Part shown: positions 45,180 through 55,118 of the stretch, one piece after another
Position numbering within the stretch: position 1 is the stretch's first letter
Layout: the number at the start of each line of letters is the position of its first letter
NCBI GenBank assembly: GCA_963747965.1
Contig: CAVVGZ010000004.1
Span: forward strand, 310,001 to 374,000
DNA length: 64,000 nt
Source: CAVVGZ01 sp963747965
GTDB taxonomy: Bacteria > Chloroflexota > Anaerolineae > Anaerolineales > Anaerolineaceae
Direction: 5' to 3'
Position numbers and translations under genes: made by a program
Notes under the pieces: generated by a model
Told to the model about the DNA's origin: nothing
Database searches by the model: none
Seen by the model: only the letters and a program-made list of their open reading frames with translations

Positions 45180-45755
45180 TTACATGATATCTGCCTTACC
45201 CACCGGCGGCTGAACATTGTAACGGCTGACGGTTTTATATGGGTAAATGACCATTACAGCATGGCTGAGCGCCCTCCGCCTATCCTGCAGGGTTAAATTT
45301 TCATGGGGGTCAACGACAAACGAGATTCGGACGGCATGGTAGCCGCTTTCGGGAACAGCGCAAGTGAAGAGATTATCTGAAGAAAAGCTGCAGGCTTGAC
45401 CAGGCTCGCCATCCAATAAATTTTCAGAACGGAGGGTAACATTTAGATCCCTGATCTCGAGAGCAGTAGAAAGCTGTTCCAGGGTCAAGGTTTTTGTAGC
45501 AGATACACCGGGCGCAGGCAGCGTGTTTTTCGCAGCCGTTGGTTGTGGCGTCCCTGTTTCGGTTTTGGTTTCCACCCTGGATTCTTGTGTTTGAGTAACT
45601 TCATTTTCAAAGACAGGAGCCGGATCAAGGAGCGGCTGCGAGGGGGCAGCCATTACGCTGTCACACCCTGCCAGGTACACAGCAGGAACTGCTAAAATTG
45701 CGAATAAAATGGCTTTTGCCAGGCTGAGGGATGATCTGAACCGGTCACATTTCAC
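45180..45755 (-). CDS. Putative lipoprotein of unknown function
   Basis: 191 residues if the GTG at 45755 is the start; the frame is open to 45839. A signal helix (AKAILFAILAVPAVY) ends in the lipobox LAGC, followed by a Thr/Pro/Glu linker and a soluble domain of about 100 residues with two cysteines (CSF, CAV) that may form a disulfide. No function is recognised. It lies just upstream of the divergent DUF4956 cluster. Confidence 0.6.
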   Translation of the reverse strand: MKCDRFRSSLSLAKAILFAILAVPAVYLAGCDSVMAAPSQPLLDPAPVFENEVTQTQESRVETKTETGTPQPTAAKNTLPAPGVSATKTLTLEQLSTALEIRDLNVTLRSENLLDGEPGQACSFSSDNLFTCAVPESGYHAVRISFVVDPHENLTLQDRRRALSHAVMVIYPYKTVSRYNVQPPVGKADIM

Positions 45756-45839
45756 AGAATTTGAGCATCCTCGTCGTTGCAGAACAGCGTTGATTTGTTT
45801 CGTATGGGAGGAAAAATGCGAACATTTCAGCAACGGCAT

Positions 45840-46098
45840 CTATCATGATAAAGAGAAATTATTGCAAATCTGGAGGGACGGTAACCTTTTCCGCCACTCA
45901 CCCGGTTGAGTATACCATCGGGTGGAAAGATCGAGTTGGTTGGATTAGCGCGAGTTTCAATATTTTTTGTGTTTCTGGCCGCCGAATTTATTGATTTCCC
46001 TTTGGAAAGAAAAAAATACGGGCGATGGATCATGTCGCGGTAACCTTGGATGGATTATCGCAGTAAAAAATCCAAAGAACATTGCTCTTGCGACAAAA
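45840..46098. other. Divergent intergenic region before the DUF4956-VTC-CotH cluster
   Basis: No supported gene; short frames on both strands lack coding character. The cluster promoter is at its right end. Confidence 0.4.
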
Positions 46099-46107
46099 TG
46101 GTATAAT
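46099..46107 (+). promoter_or_regulatory. Extended -10 of the DUF4956-VTC operon
   Basis: TGGTATAAT, matching the extended -10 seen before CotH paralogues 2 and 3, about 80 bases upstream of the DUF4956 start. Confidence 0.5.
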
Positions 46108-46185
46108 TCGCATAAGGATTTTGAGTTCAGATCCTTCCGATTATTCATTCTTTTGTTTATATCCTATTGAGGGGCAGGTGATATT

Positions 46186-46863
46186 GTGACTGAATTATTC
46201 AACAACCTCATGCTATCCTGGCCGGACATGGTTGATGTCTTGTTTTCAATCTCTCTGGCGTCAATTCTTGGAGCTATCATTTCCCAGTTGTACAAATATA
46301 CCCACCGCGGCCTGAATTATGAACACACATTCATGGCCACCCTGGTCCTATTGGGTCCCATTGTCGCCACGGTCATGCTCTATATCCGCGGCGATTTGGT
46401 CCTCTCCCTCGGGTTAATCGGATCCCTTTCCATTGTCCGTTTTAGAACTCCCATCAAGGACAGCCGCGATATGGTATTTATTTTCTGGGTGATTGCAGTC
46501 GGGCTTGGTAGCGGTACCTACAACTGGGGTGTCGCCATTCTCTCCTCCCTGTTCCTGATGATCCTGGTGGCGATCCTCTATTACATCAGGTATGGGACCT
46601 CCAAGAACTCCGATTTTGTCCTTGTGTTTTCCGGAACTGTACCAGATCAGGACGCAAATTCATTGGAAATCATCAAACGCTACACCACAAATGCCCGTAA
46701 GCGCTCTTACGAAGTGACCGGTGATACATGGGAAATCGTTTACGAACTGCGATTCGTAACCGTACCCGAAAATCCTGCAGATAAATTGGTGGCTGAACTG
46801 CAAGCTCTGCCCGGTGTGCAGCGCGTTTCTGTGCTGGCTCCGCAATTGGCCCTCCCCTTATAA
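46186..46863 (+). CDS. DUF4956 membrane protein
   Basis: 225 residues starting at GTG 46186 (GAGGGGCAGG ahead). Four membrane helices in the first 130 residues include the family sequence GLIGSLSIVRFRTPIKDSRDMVFIF-like core (I see SIVRFRTPIKDSRD), then a soluble 90-residue cytoplasmic domain. Its function is not established, but the family usually accompanies VTC-domain and CotH genes, as here. It may help form or export polyphosphate or a related polymer. Confidence 0.85.
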   Translation: MTELFNNLMLSWPDMVDVLFSISLASILGAIISQLYKYTHRGLNYEHTFMATLVLLGPIVATVMLYIRGDLVLSLGLIGSLSIVRFRTPIKDSRDMVFIFWVIAVGLGSGTYNWGVAILSSLFLMILVAILYYIRYGTSKNSDFVLVFSGTVPDQDANSLEIIKRYTTNARKRSYEVTGDTWEIVYELRFVTVPENPADKLVAELQALPGVQRVSVLAPQLALPL

Positions 46864-46883
46864 ATAACCTGAAGGTAAACACC

Positions 46884-47681
46884 TTGTTATCTCCTCAGAC
46901 CCCCCTTGAAGGCAGCTGGCGCTTTGAATACAAGTACCGGCTGGCTTACGACCAGTACTATCAGGTGCGCAATTCCCTGTGGCCTTATATGAGGATGGAT
47001 GGCTATTCCCTCAAGGCGCCGGAGAAAAAATACCTGGTGCGCAGTTTATATTTCGATACGGATGATTTGTTCTCTTACCATGAAAAAGTTGAAGGGGATT
47101 GTGACCGGATCAAACTGCGCATCCGTACATACACCAGCGATGCAGGTGAAAAGCCAAATGTGCGGGTTGAACTTAAAGCCCGTAAAAATATGTCCATGGA
47201 AAAGTATGGCTCCTGGGTGAAATTTGAAGAATATCAGGAATTCCTGCGTACCCGGCGCTGGCCAGCCAACCATGATCCAGTCCTGGTTGAGTTTGAAAGG
47301 CATGTTCATTTCCATTACCTGAATCCCAAGATCATCGTTGAATACCACCGGGAGGGCTTCGAGGCCCGCAATACGGATGATATCCGGGTCACATTCGACC
47401 ATTATGTGCAAAGTGCCTGGTCAAAGAATCTTTTTCCAGACGCTCCCAATTTCCGTTCGCATCATAAGAACCTGGTCGTTTTAGAAATAAAATGCAATAA
47501 AAGGCAGCCGGAATGGCTGCGCTCGGTTGTGATCGACCATGGGCTGCGGATCATGTCTAACAGCAAGTTTGTCCAGGGGATCACATGTCGCTCTTCGAGA
47601 AATAGTAACCCCTTCCTGGAGCATGTAATCGGTTCTTTAAAATTACCCCCCATCAGGAAATTTTATGAACAGAACCGGTGA
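46884..47681 (+). CDS. VTC-domain protein (polyphosphate polymerase-like)
   Basis: 265 residues from a TTG start. The conserved basic and acidic residues of the VTC tunnel fold are visible along the chain: FEYKYRL, RSLYFD, KLRIRTY, VELKAR, VEYHREGF and LEIKCN. Yeast Vtc4 makes polyphosphate from ATP in such a tunnel. Bacterial members sit with DUF4956 and CotH genes and are thought to act in surface phosphate chemistry. It lies 20 bases after DUF4956 and its 3' end overlaps the start region of CotH paralogue 1. Confidence 0.85.
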   Translation: MLSPQTPLEGSWRFEYKYRLAYDQYYQVRNSLWPYMRMDGYSLKAPEKKYLVRSLYFDTDDLFSYHEKVEGDCDRIKLRIRTYTSDAGEKPNVRVELKARKNMSMEKYGSWVKFEEYQEFLRTRRWPANHDPVLVEFERHVHFHYLNPKIIVEYHREGFEARNTDDIRVTFDHYVQSAWSKNLFPDAPNFRSHHKNLVVLEIKCNKRQPEWLRSVVIDHGLRIMSNSKFVQGITCRSSRNSNPFLEHVIGSLKLPPIRKFYEQNR

Positions 47682-49253
47682 AAAATGGCTGTACTGGGGT
47701 TTGACCACCCTGTGTGCGTTGTGCTGGGCATATTGTTTTCGTTACTCAATTCACCGGTTTTATTGGCGCCTCCCGTTCGGATAAAATAATCCTCCTCGGT
47801 TCTTCCCTGCTGGTATCCTCCATCATATCCCTCGGTGGTTTTCTACCTTCTATGGTCGAAGACCGGTGGGAAAGTTGCTTTCAGGACTGTCCTCAAGTTT
47901 TTCCTGGGCAGTGCGATATTTGTGGCTGTGGTCCTCATACTCTTTTCTCATCCTCCTCCCTTTCCAGAACATCATTCCCTGGAAATCACCATCCTTGAAG
48001 CCCAGCGCAGCAAAGTTGACGAATCACCGCCAGAACCACCCCAAATCCAGCTTGTTTCAATTATTCGAAGCAATGAGCCGGGTGGCAAGGGCATTGGTAT
48101 CGATCCATCCGAGTTAGAGATCTCAGGAGATTGGCAGACCCTGACCTGACAACAATTTGCTCTGGTCCGGTGGTGACCCGGGAGGGATTCAATTCCAGGC
48201 TTTCATGCAGGCAGGAATTGAACTTATTTTTATAACCGGACCTGACCAGGGCACGGTAAAAATCCTATGGGATGGAAACGAAACAGTATTGGATCTTTCG
48301 GCTCTTCCCGCACCTACCTATACAGAGTCTTTGAAACCAGCTTTCAACCTTGCCAAAGCCGATGCAGTCCGGAAAATTCTTGTCGTGAGTGCCTGGATTG
48401 CAGAATTTATCGCATTGACTATCCTCTTCACAATAATCTGCCTTTCTTTGTACCTGTCATGTTACGCGGCAGGATAATCATCCGTAATCCCCGTGTGCTG
48501 GCAGGCAGCTTCTGCAGTCTTTATAATCCTAATAATTGCTCACCCTCGCCTATATAAAACCGGTTCAATTTCAAGATAAGAATCTTGAAGAATATAATTC
48601 GAATAACCCTTAAGAATCCGGATCGTCCAATCTACAGACATCAGCTCCTGACCATTGCATCCCTTGATGGAACCCATAAATATATTTCCAATCTGGAAGG
48701 CATCCAGTACCTGGGTAACCTTTCCGAACTAAACTTCGTGAGAAATCAAATCAGGGACCTCAGTCCGATCAGCCATTTGAAGCATCTTGAGGAAATTAAA
48801 CCTGCGGGAAAACCCAGTCACAGATCTTACACCCCTGGCAGGGAATACCAGCCTGGTATACCTTAATCTATATTCAGACACTGGGATTACTACCATCGCC
48901 CCGCTTGCCGGATTATCCAATTTGGAAACCCTCATCCTGGGGGAGGTTGCCAGTAGAGGAGGAAATTTCTATCCTCAAGGAATTTCCCCTGCTTAAACAT
49001 CTCAACTTACGCAACAGCGGGATCTCCGATTTATCTCCCCTGGCTGGCATGACCAACCTGGAATACCTCAACCTCTATTCCAACCCTGATGTTTTCTCAT
49101 CCTCCCCATTAGAAATTTTATAAAATTAGAAACACTTATTCTTCAGGATGTCCCTATCAAGAACGAGATCGATGTCATAAGGAATTTTCCCAATCTTATT
49201 AAACTCAACCTCCGTAATAGCGGAGTGTCAGACACCACTGTTCTGGGCAACTG
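47666..49253 (+). pseudogene. N-terminal half of CotH paralogue 1, broken by many indels
   Basis: From the ATG at 47666 (MNRTGEKWLYWGLTTL) the frames, joined, follow paralogues 2 and 3: three membrane helices with FTGFIGASR, an outer domain with GISELE-type loops, two more helices, then leucine-rich repeats (LKHLNLRNSGISDLSPLAG). The reading frame changes about nine times, near 47740, 47840, 48135, 48460, 48590, 48800, 48950, 49115 and 49250. No single product could be made as the sequence stands. The density of indels is far above the rest of the window, so either this segment is decayed or its consensus is poor because of the neighbouring paralogues. Confidence 0.7.
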
Positions 49254-51296
49254 ATGACCAAAGGCGCATTACAAAATAATTTCGAGCAAGAAAAATTAGC
49301 AGTTATTGATATACGTGACAACCCATTAGAGAATGGCCTAAGAGATAGCTATGCTCCAATTCGATCATATTGGGAAAACATATATCTCAGAGCTCCTTTT
49401 ATCCTGCCTGAATATCCGACTCTCCTTGACCCAGTGTATTCCCATCCAGCAGGATTTTATTCAGAGGATTTTCTCCTCGAGGTTTCATCAGAGGAACCAA
49501 ACACAAGTGTCTATTACACAATGGATGGTTCTGATCCAACCCCTAATTCTCCACTTTTCACCGATCCAATCCTTATTAAAAGTCGTAAGGGCGATCCAAA
49601 TACAATTTCTGAAATACCATTAGCACATAACTGGAAACCACCGAATGGGGAAATTTTTAAGGCGACTGTCATAAAGGCAAAAGTCTTCCATGATTGGGAT
49701 GGTAGTGTAAGCGCGACTTCTACAAATACCTATTTTGTAGACCAAGACATTCATGAACGATTTAATTTGCCCGTTATATCAATAGTTACCAATCCGGATA
49801 ATTTTTTTGATTATCTTTCGGGCATCTATGTATTGGGATATATTTATGATCATACATACGATCCTCAACTTGATCTCTGGAGACAACATGCTAATTTTCT
49901 TCAACGCAGCGTGGAATGGGAACGACCAATCCATATTGAGATCTTTGACGTTTTAGGAACCCTAGGCTTTAGCCAAGATGGTCTTGTAAAAATCCATGGT
50001 GGAGGATCCCGTCGTCTTCCACAAAAAAGCCTGAGAATTTATCCACAGGCTGATGAACAGTCCACCAAGTCATTTTCATATGAACTGTTTCCAGACTTAA
50101 TCAACCTTAATGATGGCTTACCAATTACTGAATTTAATAATTTTATATTACGGAACTCGGGTCAGGATTGGAGATACACCCTTTTCAGGGACGCCCTAAT
50201 GCAAAGTCTTATTAGTCATACATCTTTAGCTACTCAGGCTTATCGACCAATAATTGTTTTTCTTAACGGTGAATACTGGGGTATCCATGAACTTCGTCAA
50301 CGATTAGATGAATTTTATCTGGCATCCACATACAATATCAATCCTGAAAAGATTGTAATTTTAGAGAAAAACATGGAAATATTCAGGGGTAATCTTGGGG
50401 ATGAAAATCATTTTTCTGAGATACTTAAATTCTTGAAAGAAAATAATATAGAAGACCCTAAAAATTTCGAATATATCAAGACTCAAATTGATATTGACAA
50501 TTTTATTGATTATTTGGTTGCAGAGATATATTTTGCTAATACCGATTGGCCACACAATAATTTTGTCTTCTGGAGATCTAAAAATGAAAATCCTGACCAG
50601 AAAAATCCTGATTTCACAGACGGAAGATGGCGTTGGATCATTAATGATACTGACTATGGATTTGGGTATCATGAAAATTCGAAAAACTATCTCCATAACA
50701 CGCTTGAGGTAGCCGAAAACTCATCAACTATTGCCGGACTATTATTATCATCCCTCTTTCAAAACGAATCCTTTAAGATCCAATTTATTAATCGCTTTGC
50801 CGATCACCTGAATACGTCTTTTCAGGAGCAGCGTGTCATCGACAGAATCGACCAGATGGAGGCTGCCCTTGAACCGGAGATGGCAGAGCATATCCGGCGC
50901 TGGCGTGTTATGGGGGATTCGATTGAAACCTGGGAACAAAACGTAGATGTCTTACGTGATTTTGCCCGCAACCGTCCGGAGACTGTACGCCAGCAAATCG
51001 TCGAGCACTTTGGTTTGGAGGGAACAGCTACCCTCACCCTAATAACAGATGCTGAACAAGGATATATCCAGGTAAACTCAATTCCAATCATAACCGGTAC
51101 CCCCGGGGTGGTAAATCCTGAAAACTGGAGCGGCGTGTATTTCAAGGGTATTCCTGTAAAAATCTCCGCAATTCCAAATCCAGGTTATGAATTCACAGGT
51201 TGGCAGGGTCTGGACCGGGATCAGGATCAAGCCGCCATTACCCTGGATATGACCGGTGACCTGACCCTCCAGGCAAATTTCGCCCCTGTGCAGTAG
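49254..51296 (+). CDS. CotH-type kinase domain region of paralogue 1 (open 680-residue frame)
   Basis: The open part of paralogue 1. In order: the end of the repeats, a chitobiase/hexosaminidase C-terminal-like domain (TSVYYTMDGSDPTPNS), the CotH kinase domain (about 170-600) with FLNGEYWGIHELRQRLDEFY and the metal-binding segment WIINDTDYGFG, and a C-terminal beta-repeat (YEFTGWQG, LTLQANF) like InlB or listerial repeats. CotH kinases phosphorylate secreted or coat proteins. The ATG at 49254 probably arises by chance after a frameshift, and lacks a ribosome site. Base use from 49250 to about 50780 is strikingly AT-rich against both flanks. Confidence 0.75.
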   Translation: MTKGALQNNFEQEKLAVIDIRDNPLENGLRDSYAPIRSYWENIYLRAPFILPEYPTLLDPVYSHPAGFYSEDFLLEVSSEEPNTSVYYTMDGSDPTPNSPLFTDPILIKSRKGDPNTISEIPLAHNWKPPNGEIFKATVIKAKVFHDWDGSVSATSTNTYFVDQDIHERFNLPVISIVTNPDNFFDYLSGIYVLGYIYDHTYDPQLDLWRQHANFLQRSVEWERPIHIEIFDVLGTLGFSQDGLVKIHGGGSRRLPQKSLRIYPQADEQSTKSFSYELFPDLINLNDGLPITEFNNFILRNSGQDWRYTLFRDALMQSLISHTSLATQAYRPIIVFLNGEYWGIHELRQRLDEFYLASTYNINPEKIVILEKNMEIFRGNLGDENHFSEILKFLKENNIEDPKNFEYIKTQIDIDNFIDYLVAEIYFANTDWPHNNFVFWRSKNENPDQKNPDFTDGRWRWIINDTDYGFGYHENSKNYLHNTLEVAENSSTIAGLLLSSLFQNESFKIQFINRFADHLNTSFQEQRVIDRIDQMEAALEPEMAEHIRRWRVMGDSIETWEQNVDVLRDFARNRPETVRQQIVEHFGLEGTATLTLITDAEQGYIQVNSIPIITGTPGVVNPENWSGVYFKGIPVKISAIPNPGYEFTGWQGLDRDQDQAAITLDMTGDLTLQANFAPVQ

Positions 51297-51371
51297 ACAA
51301 TTCCCAGACAATTGGCGATTAACTGGACTTTAACCACCTCGATGCGGAACATTTCATTCCGTAAAAATGCC

Positions 51372-51386
51372 GGATGGTATAATCCC
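51372..51386 (+). promoter_or_regulatory. Conserved promoter block of CotH paralogue 2
   Basis: GGATGGTATAATCCC contains the extended -10 TGGTATAAT; the same 15 bases plus GT occur before paralogue 3. The leader to the ATG at 51491 is about 100 bases. Confidence 0.6.
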
Positions 51387-51490
51387 GTTGGGGATAATTC
51401 AGGCAAATTTTACAATCCCTGGATGGATTCAAACCATCCTGCCTTGTCCTGATTCATCCCACCTTGCAGATAACGGAATCTATCAACCGT

Positions 51491-54400
51491 ATGAGTATGC
51501 CGGAATACAAATGGCTTCGCTGGCTCGTCACAGCATTCCTATCGGTTTGCTGGGCATACGCCTATTCCGCCCGCTTTACCGGCTTTATTGGTGCCTCGCG
51601 CACAGAAAAAGGTTTCCTTTTTGGGACATCCTTTATTGCACTTGCTACCCTGCTAATAATCCTTCTAAGCCCTTTCCTGGTCAGTTTGATCAGGTTGATT
51701 CGTTTAAAATACCTGCTCAGATTTATCATCCTCAGTATTGTATTGGCAGCTTCAATCCTTTTATTATTCTCGCAACCTCCTCCGTTTCCTGAAGACCATT
51801 CCCTTTTTATCTCCACCCGGGCAGGTGACAAATCCATACCTGCCGGGAAATCTGTTCGGATATTATCGATAAATCGGATCTACCAGCCAGATGGAGAACG
51901 CATTCAAATTGATCCATCGGAACTGGAACTCAGCGGTGAATGGCAGCAGCTGCCGGATAACAGCCTGTTGCTGGATGATTACAAATCCGGATCAATTCTC
52001 TTTAGCGACTTCATGCAGGCTGGAATGGAAGTTATTTTTCAAACCGGGCCGGACCAAGGCATTGTTCAAATGAATTGGGATGGGGATGAACAAATTATTG
52101 ACCTGCGGTCTAATCAAACACAATCGGTCACAGAGCATCTTTTACCAGCACGGAATCTTGCTCAAGCGGATACCGTTCGAAAATTGCTTGTTGTAAGCGC
52201 ATCTATTGCAGAGTTTTTTACACTCACATCCCTTCTCTTGATAGCCTTCATCATAATTTTCTCATTCCTCAATCGGCTGGTGGTCATCCGCAATCCGGGC
52301 ATATTTTCGGGCAGCATTGCTGTATTGGTAATCCTCTTATTGATCTCCACCCACATCGAGCAGCCGGTTCATTTTGAAGACCAGGGTCTCGAAAATGCAG
52401 TCAGAGCAACGCTGGGAAAACCGGATGAAGTTATCTTTCAACATCAACTACAAACCATAGCCATTCTTGACGCCTCAAACAAGGACATCTCCAACCTGGA
52501 TGGCATTCAGCATTTAAGCAACCTGGCTGATCTCAATTTGCGTGATAACCATATAGTGGATCTCACTCCACTAAATCAGCTGAATAAATTGAAATCCTTA
52601 AACCTGCGCGGGAACAAGATCGTCAACCTTGACCCACTATCCCAACTCACGAATTTGGAGTACCTCAACCTGCATTCAAACTCCCGGAATCACAACAATC
52701 TCACCAGTTTCCAACTTGATCCATTTAAAAACACTCATTCTACGAAATGTTTCCGTAAAAAAAGAAATAAATCTTCTTGGCACTCTGACCAACCTGCAGC
52801 ACGTTAATCTTCGCAATACCGGCATAACAGATACGGATGTTCTTGGCCGGTTAATGGCGTATGGGGCATTGCAGGATAATCCAAAGGCCGGGGTACAGGC
52901 TGAAGTTGATATACGAGAAAACCCGCTGGTTGTTGATTCATTCGACGCATACACTGCTCTGCGTCCCTATTGGGAAAATATTAGCAGCCGGGTGCCCTTT
53001 GTTCTACCTTATTACGCCTCCCTTCAACCCCCCACATTTTCCTACCCGGCAGGGTTTTACAAAGATGGTTTCCTCCTTGAGCTTACTACCAATGAACCTT
53101 CAGCCAGCATTCATTACACCCTGGATGGTTCCGAGCCGACTCGTGAGTCAGCCCTCTATACTGCTCCCATCCCCATTGACAGCCATCCGGGTGAATCCAG
53201 CCCGCTGGCAGACCTTACCAGCCGGTTAGCATCACCCGACCAGCTCTCTGATTTTGAGAATAATCCATACAGGGAAGGACCCCTTGGAGAGGTCTTCAAG
53301 GCAAGCGTGGTGCGTGCCAGGGTATTCCATAATCAAAGAAATGAGAGCAGCCCAACCGTAACCAGCACCTATTTCGTTGATGAGACAATAAACGATCGGT
53401 ACACGCTGCCGGTTATCTCCTTATCCACCGATGCCGATTATTTCTTCGATTATGAAGATGGTATTTACGTTACGGGAGAATTTTACGATCGTTTCTATGA
53501 CCCTGAATTAAAAAATCCTTTGCACCAACAGGCAAATTATCACCAGCGTGGTATGGAATGGGAGCGTCCGGTAAATATTGAGTTCTTTGAACCGGGTGGA
53601 AAAACGGGCTTTTCCCAGGGTGGAGCCATACGCGTCCATGGCGGGCAGACCAGGGGTTACCCACAAAAATCCTTTCGGATTTATGGCCGTTCAGAGTATG
53701 GCTCTGATGATTCCATTAAGGTATGAACTGTTCCCCGGATTGCAGAACCGGATAGAAAATTCGCCGATTCTTCAATTTGATAATTTCTTATTGCTCAATT
53801 CTGGAAATGACTGGTCTTCTACCCTTTTTCGCGATTCTCTCATGCAGAGCCTTGTAAGTCACACCAAACTTGATACCATGGCATACCGGCCGGTTGTTGT
53901 ATTCCTCAACGGGGAATACTGGGGCATTTATAACATGCGCCAACGGCTGGATGAATATTATCTGGCTTCCACCTACCATTTAGATCCTGACCAGGTGGTT
54001 ATCCTGCGCTATTATCATGATTTATTCAGGGGTAATCTGGAAGACAAGGATCATTATAGGGCGATGCTAAAATTTATCGGTGAAAACGATCTAAAAGACC
54101 AGCAAACTTACGAAACCATCCAGACCCAGATGGATACAGACAATTTCATCGACTATATCGCGTCTGAGATTTATTTTGCAAATACGGATTGGCCGCTCAA
54201 TAATATCAGGTATTGGCGTTACAAAACCGAAGCATACAATCCAGATGCATTACCCGGACAGGACGGGCGCTGGCGCTGGATGCTGTTTGATACAGATGCT
54301 GGTTTTGGATTGCTTGATAAAAATGGTATGTATGACCATAATACCCTGGAGTTGGCAGAAGATCCGGTTACAAGTATCGGATTCATCTTTTCCTCCTTGC

Positions 54401-54933
54401 TGAAAAACGAAGCATTCAAGTTCCAGTTTATCAATACCCTGGCGGACCACTTAAACACATCCTTTGAGGAGCAGCGTGTCCTGGATAGAATTGACCAGAT
54501 GCAGGATGAGTTGAAGCCCCAGATGGAAGAACAAATCCGCCGCTGGCGGACGATGGATGATTCCATCCATGTTTGGGAGGAGAATGTGGAGAACCTGCGG
54601 GAGTTCGCCCGAATCCGCCCGGATATTCTCCGCCAGCAAATAATCAAGCGCTTTGGTCTGCCGGGGACTGCCACCCTTACCCTCCAGACTGACTCTTCAA
54701 AAGGGCATATCCAGGTTAATTCCATCTCCATAACCAGGGATACGCCCGGAGTTGTTGATCCCGCAAATTGGAGAGGCATTTACTTTCAGGATGTGCCGGT
54801 AAATATCACCGCTGTCCCCGGCCCAGGTTACCAGTTTAGTGGCTGGGGAGGAGTTGATCAGGATCAATCCAGCATTACATTGAATCTGAAAGAGGATTTA
54901 ACCCTGCGCGCAAATTTCACTGCCTTGCCATAA
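51491..54933 (+). CDS. CotH paralogue 2: membrane, leucine-rich repeat and CotH kinase protein, frame broken twice
   Basis: Reconstructed product about 1,145 residues. Segment one (51491 to about 52690): three N-terminal helices around FTGFIGASRTEKG, an outer domain (SELELSGEWQQLPDNSLL), two helices, then LRRs. Segment two (about 52690-53725): last repeats, a chitobiase-like domain (SASIHYTLDGSEPTRESA) and the first part of the kinase. Segment three (about 53725-54933): FLNGEYWGIYNMRQRLDEYY, LFDTDAGFG and the InlB-like tail (GYQFSGWGG). The breaks are single-base shifts, one at AACTCCCGG near 52683 where an extra T is suspected. It would be anchored with the kinase outside the cytoplasm. Confidence 0.75.
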
Positions 54934-55012
54934 ATCATCCATAATTGTCCCAAACATATTGATGCTGGTAGGTATACCGCCCCCAATTCAACAATTTATT
55001 AGAATTTGGGCT

Positions 55013-55027
55013 GGATGGTATAATCCC
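55013..55027 (+). promoter_or_regulatory. Conserved promoter block of CotH paralogue 3
   Basis: GGATGGTATAATCCC, identical to the block before paralogue 2, with an extended -10 and a leader of about 90 bases to the ATG at 55119. Confidence 0.6.
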
Positions 55028-55118
55028 GTAAGTTATTTTAGGCGGGGTGTTATGAGATTGGTTTGGAATCCGCCCGCTTGAATCAGCAGACCACCAGGAT
55101 AGTAGAATACTTGCAGAA

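Noticed and set aside
44840..46185. Assorted short frames before the DUF4956 gene
   Set aside because: No start signals or coding character except the lipoprotein gene, and the short methyltransferase-linked frame which I list at low confidence.
49254..51296. Independent short CotH gene starting at 49254
   Set aside because: The start has no ribosome site and lies just after a frameshift within sequence homologous to the middle of paralogues 2 and 3.
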